64,000 bases of DNA from Novosphingobium aquimarinum (GTDB lineage: Bacteria; Pseudomonadota; Alphaproteobacteria; Sphingomonadales; Sphingomonadaceae), in NCBI RefSeq assembly GCF_009746585.1, contig NZ_WRPO01000012.1, positions 1 through 64,000 of the forward strand, given 5' to 3'. The position numbers and the translations under genes are program-made. Positions 43,892-52,715 of the stretch are shown here, piece by piece. Numbering within the stretch: position 1 is the stretch's first letter; each line of letters starts with the position of its first letter. Under the pieces are notes generated by a model. It did not search any database. It was not told the DNA's origin and worked only from the letters and a program-made list of their open reading frames with translations.

Positions 43892-44356
43892 ATGATCAAT
43901 CTTGACGAAATCGATCGCAAGCTGCTCGCCGAGCTGCAGAGCGAGGGCCGCATCACCAATGTCGAACTCGCTCAGCGCGTCGGGCTGACCGCGCCGCCGT
44001 GCCTGCGGCGCGTGCGCAGCCTGGAGGAAGAGGGCATCATTCGCGGCTATCATGCCGATCTGGATGCCTCGAAGCTGGGGTTCACGATCACGGTCTTCGC
44101 GCTCGTCAGCCTCAAGAGCCAGGCCGAAGAAGCGCTGCGCCAATTCGAGGAACACATGGGCAGCCTTCCCGAAGTGCGCGAGTGCCACATGCTCAACGGC
44201 GAGATCGACTTCATCCTCAAGATCGTCAGCCGCGACTTGCAGAGCTTCCAGGAATTCCTCACGTCCAAGCTGACGCCCGCGCCAAACGTCGACAGCGTGA
44301 AGACTTCGCTGACGATCCGGACCGCGAAGAACGTACCGGGCGTGCCGCTCGGCTGA
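43892..44356 (+). CDS. Lrp/AsnC family transcriptional regulator
   Basis: Regulator of 154 residues. N-terminal winged helix (LDEIDRKLLAELQSEGRITN, then GLTAPPCLRRVRSLEEEGII) and C-terminal RAM/ligand domain (FTITVFALVSLKSQ to VRECHMLNGEIDFILKIVSRD). AGGAT lies upstream of the ATG. It is divergent from the sensor kinase with a 229-base gap that holds an AT-rich stretch (43795-43820), likely its promoter, and convergent with aroQ. It probably senses an amino acid; targets unknown. Confidence 0.93.
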   Translation: MINLDEIDRKLLAELQSEGRITNVELAQRVGLTAPPCLRRVRSLEEEGIIRGYHADLDASKLGFTITVFALVSLKSQAEEALRQFEEHMGSLPEVRECHMLNGEIDFILKIVSRDLQSFQEFLTSKLTPAPNVDSVKTSLTIRTAKNVPGVPLG

Positions 44357-44393
44357 TCAGTCTCCGCATTTTTCGGAGCCGCTCCCACCCGCG

Positions 44394-44834
44394 CTATTTG
44401 AGCTTCGCCGCCGCATCGAGCGCGAGCAGATAGCTGTCCGCCCCGAACCCGCAGATCGTTCCCTTGGCCGCCATCCCGACGTAGCTCTTGTGGCGAAATG
44501 CCTCGCGGGCATGGGGATTCGACAAGTGGACTTCGATCACCGGCGTGCGGATCGAGCGGATCGCGTCGAGTAGGGCGATGCTGGTATGCGTGAAGGCCCC
44601 GGCATTGAGGATCACGGCCGCGGCATCCTCGGCCTGCGCTTCGTGCAGCCAGTCGACCAAGTGTCCCTCGTGATTGGATTGGCGCATCTCGATCGTGAGG
44701 GCGAGCGCCTCGGCGCGCTCCGTCAGCTTTGCCGCGATATCGTCGAGCGTGTCCGCGCCATAGATTTCGGGTTCGCGCGTTCCGAGCAGATTGAGATTGG
44801 GGCCGTTGAGTACGTAGACGCAAGCTTGAGTCAT
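44394..44834 (-). CDS. aroQ: 3-dehydroquinate dehydratase, type II
   Basis: Shikimate pathway enzyme of 146 residues turning 3-dehydroquinate into 3-dehydroshikimate. Family motifs are intact: VLNGPNLNLLGTREPEIYG with the catalytic Tyr and flexible-loop Arg, QSNHEGHLVDWLH, ILNAGAFTHTSIAL and EVHLSNPHAREAFRHKSYV with the catalytic His. ATG 44834 fits the standard N-terminus; the frame continues to 44903 without support. In many relatives accB/accC follow aroQ; here they do not. Confidence 0.96.
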   Translation of the reverse strand: MTQACVYVLNGPNLNLLGTREPEIYGADTLDDIAAKLTERAEALALTIEMRQSNHEGHLVDWLHEAQAEDAAAVILNAGAFTHTSIALLDAIRSIRTPVIEVHLSNPHAREAFRHKSYVGMAAKGTICGFGADSYLLALDAAAKLK

Positions 44835-44914
44835 CAGGGCTTTCCTGCTGGGGCGCCCCTGCCCTAGCCGCTGGCGCCAGCAATAGGCAAGCGCGCAGCC
44901 CACGTGATTTGGGT

Positions 44915-45283
44915 TCAGACTTGCGGAACCACCTCGACGCTCTCGTCGCTCATGGCCTCGTCCGCGAAGGGAATATCGACATCGCTGCCGCTGTCGAACC
45001 CGTCGGAGGGATCGGTCTCGTCGGGCATATCGTCCGGCTCGGGCGAGAATCCCTCGTCGCCTTCGCCGTCCGAACCGTAGAAGTCGGACAGGCCCGCGCC
45101 ATTCGATGCCGCCTGCGCCGCGGCGCGCTGCGCCTCTGCCGCGCTGGCTTTGGCCTCCTGCGCTTCTTGCTGTGCCTGGGCCAGTTGCGCGCTCAATTCC
45201 TTTTCGCGAGCCTCATTGCCGCAAGCGCTCAGTGCGAGCGGGCACAAAGCAGCCAGCAGCCATCGAGCCCCGTTCAGCCGCAC
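44915..45283 (-). CDS. Putative lipoprotein with Ala/Gln coiled coil and acidic tail
   Basis: Small exported protein, about 122 residues. The GTG at 45283 has GGGAG 8 bases upstream and gives RLNGARWLLAALCPLALSAC, a lipoprotein signal with lipobox LSAC; ATG 45316 is also in frame. A short coiled coil (KELSAQLAQAQQEAQEAKAS) and an Asp/Glu/Ser-rich tail follow. I recognise no family. Function unknown. Confidence 0.65.
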   Translation of the reverse strand: MRLNGARWLLAALCPLALSACGNEAREKELSAQLAQAQQEAQEAKASAAEAQRAAAQAASNGAGLSDFYGSDGEGDEGFSPEPDDMPDETDPSDGFDSGSDVDIPFADEAMSDESVEVVPQV

Positions 45284-45389
45284 AGCAATCACTCCCTTCG
45301 AGCCTGGCGCCACCATGGCGCGTTGCGGCTCTATAGAGGTCCAATCGTTAGGTTTCGCTAAAAGTCCCGGATGCAAGACCGCCCTACGC

Positions 45390-45803
45390 TCAGCGGTCGG
45401 CGCCCTTCACTTTGCCCCACTGGCGCATCGCCGAATAGCCCAGGTAGCCTGTCCCGAACAAAGCGTAGAGCGGTTCAGGCAGTCCCCCGAGATAACCGGT
45501 CATGCCCTCCGCAATCGCGCTTGCCGTGTGCGGGCTGAATGCGGCGATCAGCCCCATCGGCATGGCCCACAGGATCATCGCATACATCACATAGAGGAAG
45601 CTCGGGCGGGCGCGGCTGGTCCACGGATCGCTGGATCCCGCCTCCGCGAGGATCGCGGAAAGCTGCGTCTGGAGCTGTTCCATGTCGCGCGAATTTTCCA
45701 GTTTGAGCAATTCCAGCTTGGCCCGCGCGCGCTCTTCGGGATCGGCAATGATCTTGTCGAGGATCCTGGCGAGAGGGCCGATCAGGGTTTCGAGAATGGC
45801 CAT
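45390..45803 (-). CDS. 3TM phage-type holin family protein
   Basis: Protein of 137 residues starting MAILETLIGPLARILDKIIA, with a charged helix (ERARAKLELLKLENSRDMEQLQ) and then hydrophobic segments near 72-92 and 105-125, ending in TGYLGYSAMRQWGKVKGADR. This is the layout of the 3TM holin family (Holin_3TMs) of gene transfer agents and phages. No endolysin, terminase or capsid gene is nearby, so it is an orphan. It lies between a lipoprotein and the T6SS accessory genes. Lysis function here is unproven. Confidence 0.75.
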   Translation of the reverse strand: MAILETLIGPLARILDKIIADPEERARAKLELLKLENSRDMEQLQTQLSAILAEAGSSDPWTSRARPSFLYVMYAMILWAMPMGLIAAFSPHTASAIAEGMTGYLGGLPEPLYALFGTGYLGYSAMRQWGKVKGADR

Positions 45804-45980
45804 GAAGTTCGCTCCGCGCTGATGGAGCCGAACCATTTAGTGGACTGGGTGCGAGTAGGAAAATGGAAAAAGCGCGATCCGAGTATGCTTCGCGTACATG
45901 AGCTCGAATTACTCGCGAACAAAACTCGAGGCGATGTACAATCCAGCAAGTTGCCGCTCCCACCCCATTCTAAGTCGCCG

Positions 45981-46009
45981 TTGTCAACTTCACGCGAAAT
46001 GCCTAAAGT
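45981..46009 (+). promoter_or_regulatory. Sigma-70-type promoter for OmpA-domain gene
   Basis: TTGTCA (45981-45986), 17-base spacer, TAAAGT (46004-46009). Transcription would start near 46016, 26 bases before the ATG of the OmpA-domain gene. Confidence 0.55.
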
Positions 46010-46041
46010 CCCTTTCCCCCGAAGAGAAATGGGACCTGCCC

Positions 46042-46689
46042 ATGCACAAGATCACTCTCGGACTGGCCGCCGCGGCGGCATCGATGGCTTTGCCAAGCCC
46101 GGCAACGGCCCAGCGCGACGTCGCCGAATTTTCGACCGAGGATGCCGAAGATCTGCTGGCGGGCGAGGAAGCCTCCGCTTGCGACGAAGCCTCGACCAAA
46201 TGCCCGCGAACGAGCAATACGCGTGGCTTCACATTCGTCCGGCCGACGAATGGCGAAACGAAATCCGCACCGCAGCCGAAGGCGGCGATCACCAAGGCCC
46301 GCCCGGCGCGACCTGCGCCAGCTTCGGCTGGTCTCACGACGCCGCGCGCCGCGCAGGCGAGGGAATTGCCGCTGCAATTCAAGCTCGGGTCCTATGCGCT
46401 CTCGCCGCAATCCAAGGTCAATCTGCGCAATCTTGGCACGGCGATGAATAACCCGGCCAATCGCGACAAACGTATCCGTATCAGCGGGCATACCGACAAG
46501 TCTGGCAGTCTCGCGATCAACCAGCGCTTGTCGCAGCAACGCGCCGATGCTGCAGCAGACTATCTTGCGACTGTCGGCGTCGATCGCTCTCGCATCGAGA
46601 CGGTCGGTCGCGCTTACGAAGAAGTCCTGCCCGGCAAGTCGCCGTACGATCCACGCAACCGCCGCGTCGAGGTCGAACGCATCGACTGA
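46042..46689 (+). CDS. OmpA-domain periplasmic protein near T6SS
   Basis: Exported protein of 215 residues. Signal peptide ends at SPATAQ; a variable Ala/Pro/Lys-rich region with two Cys follows (residues 25-105). The OmpA-like peptidoglycan-binding domain is LPLQFKLGSYALSPQSKVNL, then IRISGHTDKSGSLAINQRLS, QQRADAAADYL and DPRNRRVEVERID (Asp/Arg ligands of meso-DAP intact). It is 58 bases before the PAAR gene and has its own promoter. It may anchor the T6SS or its spike cargo to the cell wall, inferred from position. Confidence 0.85.
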   Translation: MHKITLGLAAAAASMALPSPATAQRDVAEFSTEDAEDLLAGEEASACDEASTKCPRTSNTRGFTFVRPTNGETKSAPQPKAAITKARPARPAPASAGLTTPRAAQARELPLQFKLGSYALSPQSKVNLRNLGTAMNNPANRDKRIRISGHTDKSGSLAINQRLSQQRADAAADYLATVGVDRSRIETVGRAYEEVLPGKSPYDPRNRRVEVERID

Positions 46690-46747
46690 ATTGGGCGCGA
46701 TGGAAGCGAACCGCGCGGTATCGCTTGGCTGAAGGGGAGACAGAACC

Positions 46748-47026
46748 ATGGTGGGTATGCCCGCATCGAGGATCACCGATATCCACGCTTGCCCTGTCTG
46801 CCCGTCCGGCCCGGTCAGTACCGGATGGCCGACCGTGCTCACCGGCAGCATGCCGCAGGCTCGCATCACCGACGTGTGTGTCTGCACAGCCGGCGTCGAT
46901 CCGATCGTGACGGGCGCGTTCACGGTCCTGGTCGGCGGGATGCCGGCGGCGCGCATCGCCGATCTTACTGGCGCGGGAGGCGCGCTCGTCACCGGGTACC
47001 CCACGGTCCTCATCGGGTTGGGGTGA
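46748..47026 (+). CDS. PAAR-domain T6SS spike-tip protein
   Basis: Stand-alone PAAR protein of 92 residues. Three PAAR-type repeats are visible: MPASRITDIHACPVCPSG, MPQARITDVCVCTAGVD and MPAARIADLTGAGG, each followed by a TG.xTVL.G turn, together forming the small cone that sharpens VgrG. His and Cys in HACPVC and CVC probably bind zinc. No effector domain is fused to it. It is 24 bases upstream of a CPBP protease gene and 14 kb from vgrG, so any cargo would be encoded separately. Confidence 0.9.
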   Translation: MVGMPASRITDIHACPVCPSGPVSTGWPTVLTGSMPQARITDVCVCTAGVDPIVTGAFTVLVGGMPAARIADLTGAGGALVTGYPTVLIGLG

Positions 47027-47050
47027 CCGTGCCCGGCGTCTGCGCAAATC

Positions 47051-47926
47051 ATGCCTGAGGTCGGGCCGGCGCCGGTTGCGACCGAGACTGACGCGTGGCG
47101 CGCGATCAATACGCTTGTCGCGGCGCCATTGGCCTTATGGCTGCTCATCCTCGCGGGCAATCGCGCCTTTGCGGCCGTGATCGAGAGCGGCGCGCTCGGA
47201 GACGACGACCGGGCCGTCGTCGGCTTATTCACCGTGCTGCTCTATGGCGGAATGCTTCTGTGCGGCTGGATCGGCGGTCGGCTCTTCGGAGTGAGGCCGC
47301 TGCATCGTGGCGCCCAGCCCGCTCGCGCCCTCGCCATCGGTTCGAGCCTGGGCGCGTTCGGCATGCTCGTCTGCCTTGCAGTCTGCGTCTTCGGTGATGC
47401 GGTTCTGCTGGGTGGAGGATCGCCGCAAGCCGGTTTCGTCTGGCTCGCACTGCTGCTGAGCGTGCTGCAAGTTCTGGCCGAGGAGGTCGTCTTCCGCGGC
47501 TGGGTCCAGCCTGTGCTCGCCGAGACCTGGGGGCCCGCGATGGGCGTCAGCCTGTCCGCGCTCGCGTTCGCGCTGCTACATCTGGCGGGCGGCGCCGAGG
47601 GATTTCTGACGATCGCGAACCTCTTTCTCGGCGGGCTGGTGATGGGGCTTCTCGCGCTTCGCAGTGGCGGGATCCTGGCGTCTTTCGCATTCCACTACGT
47701 GTGGAACGTGAGCGAGGAATCGCTGTTTGGGTTGGTCCCCAATCCCGGTTCGCCGGTCTTCGGAAGCCTCGTCGACCTGGACCTCGCTGGCCCCGAGTGG
47801 CTCGGCGGGGGACCTCAAGGGCTCAATGCGTCCGTGGCGATGACTGCGGCGCTGGTGCTCGTGCTGGCCGTGATCGCCCTCGCCGGCGCGCGCGACAGAA
47901 CCACCCGGCCGGTCGCTTCCACATAG
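47051..47926 (+). CDS. CPBP family intramembrane glutamic protease
   Basis: Polytopic membrane protein of 291 residues, about 8 helices. Family motifs: EEVVFRGW (Glu-Glu-x3-Arg, 144-151), a His in ALLHLAGGAEGF, and FAFHYVWN as the last motif. CPBP (CAAX-protease/Abi) proteins cleave membrane peptides, and several serve in immunity to bacteriocins or toxins. Being directly downstream of the PAAR gene, it could be an immunity or processing factor; this is inference. No clear ribosome site before the ATG. Confidence 0.87.
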   Translation: MPEVGPAPVATETDAWRAINTLVAAPLALWLLILAGNRAFAAVIESGALGDDDRAVVGLFTVLLYGGMLLCGWIGGRLFGVRPLHRGAQPARALAIGSSLGAFGMLVCLAVCVFGDAVLLGGGSPQAGFVWLALLLSVLQVLAEEVVFRGWVQPVLAETWGPAMGVSLSALAFALLHLAGGAEGFLTIANLFLGGLVMGLLALRSGGILASFAFHYVWNVSEESLFGLVPNPGSPVFGSLVDLDLAGPEWLGGGPQGLNASVAMTAALVLVLAVIALAGARDRTTRPVAST

Positions 47927-47938
47927 GGACGCTCAAGA

Positions 47939-49441
47939 TCAGGTCGCTGCGTCGGCCCGCGCCACGTCGATCGCATCCCGAGTCTCGAAGAAGGCCTTGA
48001 GCGCGTTGCCTTCCAGGCGCTCGCTCTTGCCGGTATCGATGCTGAGCGGATCCACCTTCTTGCCCTGAATGTGCACTTCATAATGCAAGTGCGGGCCCGT
48101 GGTGCATGTACCGGTATTGCCGACATAGCCGATCGTCGTGCCTTGCGCGACTTGCTGCCCGGCGCGCGCCCCTTCGGCATAGCGGCTGAGGTGGAAGTAG
48201 CGCGTCTCGTAGCCGCTCTCGTGCGCGATGATCACCATGTTGCCGGCGCAGCGGCTGGGCGAGGCCGAGATGATCCTGCCTTGCGCAGCGGCATAAATCG
48301 GCGTGCCGACCGGCGCGGCGAAATCGGTGCCCCCGTGAAGCCGATTATATTTGAGCACCGGATGGAAGCGCATGCCGAACTTCGAGGTGATGCGCGCGCC
48401 GTCGATCGGCGTACGCATGAACGCTTTCACGGTGCTGACGCCGTTTGCATCGAACCAGCCGGGTTTGGTCTGGCCCGGCGGCGCGAAGCGGTACAGCTCC
48501 TTGGACTTCGCCTCCGTGGCGAGCGAGACATAGAGCAGTTCGGGCCGCCCCACCCGCTCACCGCGCGCGTTGACCTTCTCCGCGAAGGCCACTTCGAAAA
48601 TGTCGCCCGGAGACACCTCGCGCTGCAAGTCGAAATCGAACGCGAAGGCGTTGGCGAAGTCGCTGATGAGGCTGTCGACGACGCCGGCCGAGACCGCCGA
48701 ACTGTAGAAGCTGTCGGTATCGAGTTCACCGCGCACCACCGTGACCTTGCGCTTGACCGCCACAGCCAGCGGCTGCGCGCGCAAGCCTGCCACGCTCGCG
48801 GTAATTCTGGTGCCGGAGCCATCGGGTCGCATCGCCGCCAGCCAGAGCAGCCGCTCCCCTTCTCCCAGCGCGAACTCCAGATCGAGCTCGGTTCCCGGCG
48901 CGATCGCTTCGCGGACCAGGGCCGAGGCCTTTTCGGCCATGTCGGCATCGATACCTGCAGCTCGCAGCGAGCTGGCAACGTCTTGCGACGAGGCGAGCTT
49001 GAGAGTGCGCAGGCTTTCGCCGGACGTCTGCGGTTGCGGTGCTGAATTGCTGGACTCGCTGCCCGCTGCAGGAGGCACATCCGATCCGGTAACTGCCGGC
49101 AAGTCCGAAACCGGCGCGTGACTGGACCAGAACAACAGCCCACCTGCCATGACCCCGCAAGCCAGCAAGCCGGCGAGCGCCAGACCGAACCGCCGCGACT
49201 GGTGCAAAGCGGCCGTCGCTGCCGTAGCCTTCTCGGCTCCGGTCGGCGAACCATCGCCGCCCCAGGTGCGCGGATCGAAGGACGCCTGCCCGGCTGCGAA
49301 CTCGTCGGGGGCGGCGACCTCGTCGGAGGTGCCGACTCGCCCTTCCTTCGAATCCGGTCCGGCGCCCCCGCCGAGGCCATCTCCTGACTTCAACCAGGTG
49401 CGCGGATCGAAATTCGCGTCGTTACCGGACGAGGAAACCAT
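47939..49441 (-). CDS. Membrane-anchored M23 peptidoglycan endopeptidase
   Basis: Protein of 500 residues. The cytoplasmic N-terminal ~80 residues contain two copies of FDPRTW (near residues 11 and 55), then one TM helix (about 84-105). A long periplasmic region carries an OapA/LysM-like part (DSFYSSAVSAGVVDSLISDF), and a C-terminal M23 domain has LHGGTDFAAPVGTPIY and GPHLHYEVH as zinc ligands (His-x3-Asp, His-x-His). MepM/NlpD-type wall hydrolase. Divergent from tssK with a 130-base gap, so it may open the wall for T6SS assembly. Confidence 0.88.
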   Translation of the reverse strand: MVSSSGNDANFDPRTWLKSGDGLGGGAGPDSKEGRVGTSDEVAAPDEFAAGQASFDPRTWGGDGSPTGAEKATAATAALHQSRRFGLALAGLLACGVMAGGLLFWSSHAPVSDLPAVTGSDVPPAAGSESSNSAPQPQTSGESLRTLKLASSQDVASSLRAAGIDADMAEKASALVREAIAPGTELDLEFALGEGERLLWLAAMRPDGSGTRITASVAGLRAQPLAVAVKRKVTVVRGELDTDSFYSSAVSAGVVDSLISDFANAFAFDFDLQREVSPGDIFEVAFAEKVNARGERVGRPELLYVSLATEAKSKELYRFAPPGQTKPGWFDANGVSTVKAFMRTPIDGARITSKFGMRFHPVLKYNRLHGGTDFAAPVGTPIYAAAQGRIISASPSRCAGNMVIIAHESGYETRYFHLSRYAEGARAGQQVAQGTTIGYVGNTGTCTTGPHLHYEVHIQGKKVDPLSIDTGKSERLEGNALKAFFETRDAIDVARADAAT

Positions 49442-49571
49442 GACTGCAAGTTATCACGTCAATGTGAGAAAAATAACATCCCTTCCCTGGCAGTCCTTGT
49501 CGTTTCGAGACTTTCGTTAGGGCCTGATCTTGCTATGCTCCTCGCGGTGGGCCGCTATTGGGGGTTGGCTG

Positions 49572-50915
49572 TTGTCTGAGAACAATAGGGTTGCATGGCG
49601 CGAAGGCATGTTCCTGCGCCCGCAGCATTTCCAGGAACAGGACCGTTATTTCACGGCGCTGATCAACATGCGCCTCAATGCCGCTCAGCCCTGGAACTGG
49701 GGCATCACCGAAATCGTCATCGACGAAGAACTCGCCGGGATCGGCAAGTTCGCCGTCGCGCGCTGTTCGGGCATCATGCCCGACGGCACGCCGTTCTCGA
49801 TTCCCGGAACGATGCCGCCGCCCGAACCGATCGATATTCCGGGCGACGTGCGCGACGCGCTGGTCAGTCTCACGCTTCCCGCCCGGCAGGACGGCGCGCT
49901 CGAATTCGCCGAAGCGCAGGAGACGCGTGCGATCGACGCCCGCTTCCTGGTCGAGGAAGCCGAAATCCTCGACAGCTTTTCGAGCGAGCGCGCGTCCGAG
50001 ATTTTGGAGGTGGGGCGGCCCAACTTGCGCTTCGGAGTCACGCGCGAGCAGCTCTACGGCCGGATCACGCTCGGGCTCGCACGGATACGCGAGGTCGATA
50101 ACAAGGCACTGCGCTTCGACAATCGTTACGTGCCGCCCACGCTCGACATCGCCTCGGCCCCGGCGCTGCAAGGCGGCCTCGTCGACATCATCGGCCGGGC
50201 CGAACAGCGCGCCACCGAACTGGCCCTGCGCGCCGTCGAGGCAACCGAAGGCGGCGCGGAGACCTTTTCCAGTTTCCTGCTGCTGCAGACGCTGAACCGA
50301 TGGATCCCGCATCTCCAGCATCTCGAAGCGATGCCGATGATTCATCCCGAACGGCTCTACCAGTCGCTCGGCTCGATGGCGGGCGAGCTGGCGACGCTGA
50401 TCCGCTCCGATCGCAAGCCGCCGACGCTGCCGCGCTACGATCACGAGAATCCGGAGACCTGCTTCTCGGTCGTCTACAGTCTGCTGCAATCGATGCTTTC
50501 GGCGGTGTTCGATCGATCGGCGGTGCAGTTGCCGCTCAAGCAGGTCGGCCCCGGCGCTTATGCGGCGACGATTACCGATCACACGCAGTTTCGCACCGGG
50601 TACTTCTTCCTGGCGGTTTCCGCCCTTGCCAATGTCGAGGAAATCCGCGCGGCCTTCCCCTCGGTGGTCAAGATCGCGACGCTGCAGAAGATCCAGTCGG
50701 TGGTCGATTCCTCGCTGGTCGGTGTGCCGATCCGCCATGCGCCGACCCCGCCGCCGCAGATCCGGGTGCTGCCCGGCTACGTCTATTTCGAACTCGACCG
50801 CGGCGTGCCCGAATGGGACGAATTCCAGCAGACCCCGGCGCTGTGCATGCACGTCGCCGGAGAATGGCACGAACTCAAACTCGAATTGTGGTGTGTCAAA
50901 AGCGAGAGGAGCTGA
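49572..50915 (+). CDS. tssK: T6SS baseplate protein TssK
   Basis: TssK of about 447 residues, linking baseplate to the TssL-TssM membrane complex. N-terminal VAWREGMFLRPQHFQEQDRY is the standard opening of the family, and the C-terminal part (VYFELDRGVPEWDEF, then MHVAGEWHELKLELWCVK) is the receptor-like head. The TTG at 49572 gives the typical short N-terminus (MSENNRVAW) and has GGGGG upstream; ATG 49530 would add 14 unrelated residues. First gene of the run tssK-tssL-tssM-tagF-PP2C. Confidence 0.93.
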   Translation: MSENNRVAWREGMFLRPQHFQEQDRYFTALINMRLNAAQPWNWGITEIVIDEELAGIGKFAVARCSGIMPDGTPFSIPGTMPPPEPIDIPGDVRDALVSLTLPARQDGALEFAEAQETRAIDARFLVEEAEILDSFSSERASEILEVGRPNLRFGVTREQLYGRITLGLARIREVDNKALRFDNRYVPPTLDIASAPALQGGLVDIIGRAEQRATELALRAVEATEGGAETFSSFLLLQTLNRWIPHLQHLEAMPMIHPERLYQSLGSMAGELATLIRSDRKPPTLPRYDHENPETCFSVVYSLLQSMLSAVFDRSAVQLPLKQVGPGAYAATITDHTQFRTGYFFLAVSALANVEEIRAAFPSVVKIATLQKIQSVVDSSLVGVPIRHAPTPPPQIRVLPGYVYFELDRGVPEWDEFQQTPALCMHVAGEWHELKLELWCVKSERS

Positions 50916-50954
50916 AACGGCCTGCGCCGGACGAGTGCGGGATCGTGAGGGACG

Positions 50955-52715
50955 ATGAGCAACGGCAACGACGAGAGCGGACCTCCCGACCGGAACAAGA
51001 CCGTGTTCCGTCCCTCGCCGTTGCAGAATGCGCGCAACGCCAAGTCCGGAACGGCACAGCCGGCACCGCCGCCGTCGCCCGGTGGGTGGGGCAGCCCGCC
51101 CCAGCCACCACCGCCGCCTGCACCAGCAACGGGCGGATGGGGTAGCCCGCCCGGCGGGTCGCCTTCGCAGCCGGCACCGCCACCTCCCTCACCTCAAACG
51201 CCCGCATCACCACCGCCCGCCCCCGGCCAGAACCCCTGGGGTGCGCCACCGCCGCCCCCCGGACCTTCGAGCGGATGGGGTGCGCCGCAACCGTCTCCGG
51301 CGGACAACCAGTGGGGCAACGCCTCACAGCGCGCGGGCTTCGAGCAGGCGCCCGATCCGGACACGTTCGGCCGCCAGCCCGCGCCGCAGTCGAACCCTTG
51401 GAATGCGCCCGCCGCCCCGCCACAGGCACCGGCCGGGCGGCCCGACCAGCCGCCGCCGGGCATGGCGCCCTCGCGGCTGGGCGACGACGACGTCCCTCTC
51501 CCCGACGAACCGCGCGTCGTGCGCAATGTCATCCTCGACGAAGCACTGCCCGCATTGTCCCTCGCCGCCTCGATCCGCGCCGGCCGCGTACGCGCGCCGA
51601 TGCAGCAGTTCCATCGCGAAGTGACTGCCGCGATCGCCCGCTTCGAACGCGCGATCATGGCCTCCACCCGCCACACCGAGGAGCAGAAGCAGCGCGCCAA
51701 ATACGCCGTCTGCGCCACGATCGACGACATCGCCCAGAACCTTGCCTATTCGACGACCGACGGTGCCGAATGGGCGCGCCGCTCGATGGTGGTGCAGTTT
51801 TTCCGCGAGAACATCGGCGGTGACCGCTTCTGGCAACTGGTCGATGATCTGCTGCGCAGCCCGCGCGAGAATTACGACCTGATCGAGCTGTTCCACGCCT
51901 GCATCGCCGCCGGATTCGAAGGCCGCTTCCGTCGCATGCCCGACGGTCGCCAGCGGCTGCAGGAAATCATGACGCGGCTCAACGGCGCGCTCGACCACGT
52001 CCGTTCGCTGTCGATGACCGAGCTCTCGCCGCGCTGGCGGGGCGAGAATGCGCCGGCAAGCCGTATCAACTTCTGGAACTACGTGCTGCTGGGCCTGGCG
52101 GCCGCGGCGGGTTTCCTGCTGCTGGTCTACATCGTCTTGCGCCTGATCCTGATGTTCTCGGGCGACGCGCCGTGGGATCGGCTCGGCGGCATCAACGAAG
52201 GCGATCCGCTCTCGCTCTCCCGCGAGGCGAGCGCGCTGCCGCCCGAAGGGCCGAGCGCGCAAGCCGCCGGTCTGCGACGCTTCCTTGCGCCCGAGATCGA
52301 ACAAGGCCTGGTGAAGGTCGAGGAAGATTCGCAGACCGTCCGCGTGCGCACCACCGTCGGCCAGCTGTTCGAATCGGGTTCCGACCAGCTCGAGCCCGGA
52401 CGCGAAGCTCTGTTCCGCCGCATCGGGCAAGCGATCGAGCAGGACAAGAGCGGCTTCGTCACGGTCGAGGGCCATTCGGACAGTGACAAGATCTCGGGCA
52501 ATCTTGCCTTCCCGGACAACATGGCGCTGTCCGAAGCGCGCGCAGAAACGGTCGCGAAGATCCTGCGCGACGAGATCACCAGAGTGGAGAGGATCGAACC
52601 CAAGGGCTTTGGCGAGACTCGCCCGGTCGCGAGCAACGCCAACGCCGAAGGCAAATCGCTCAATCGCCGCGTCGAGGTCGTCGTCCCGCGCCGCTCGAAC
52701 GAGGGCGTCCAATGA
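50955..52715 (+). CDS. tssL: T6SS membrane protein TssL (DotU/IcmH) with OmpA domain
   Basis: TssL of 586 residues. It starts with KTVFRPSPLQNARN, the conserved leader of evolved TssL, then a ~130-residue Pro/Gly-rich linker with repeated GGWGSPP/GWGAP units. The DotU cytoplasmic domain (about 190-355), a TM helix (about 377-402) and a C-terminal OmpA-like peptidoglycan-binding domain (FVTVEGHSDSDKISGNLAFP, then MALSEARAETV, NRRVEVVVP) follow. The last domain lets it anchor the machine to the wall without TagL. Stop overlaps the tssM start (ATGA). Confidence 0.94.
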   Translation: MSNGNDESGPPDRNKTVFRPSPLQNARNAKSGTAQPAPPPSPGGWGSPPQPPPPPAPATGGWGSPPGGSPSQPAPPPPSPQTPASPPPAPGQNPWGAPPPPPGPSSGWGAPQPSPADNQWGNASQRAGFEQAPDPDTFGRQPAPQSNPWNAPAAPPQAPAGRPDQPPPGMAPSRLGDDDVPLPDEPRVVRNVILDEALPALSLAASIRAGRVRAPMQQFHREVTAAIARFERAIMASTRHTEEQKQRAKYAVCATIDDIAQNLAYSTTDGAEWARRSMVVQFFRENIGGDRFWQLVDDLLRSPRENYDLIELFHACIAAGFEGRFRRMPDGRQRLQEIMTRLNGALDHVRSLSMTELSPRWRGENAPASRINFWNYVLLGLAAAAGFLLLVYIVLRLILMFSGDAPWDRLGGINEGDPLSLSREASALPPEGPSAQAAGLRRFLAPEIEQGLVKVEEDSQTVRVRTTVGQLFESGSDQLEPGREALFRRIGQAIEQDKSGFVTVEGHSDSDKISGNLAFPDNMALSEARAETVAKILRDEITRVERIEPKGFGETRPVASNANAEGKSLNRRVEVVVPRRSNEGVQ

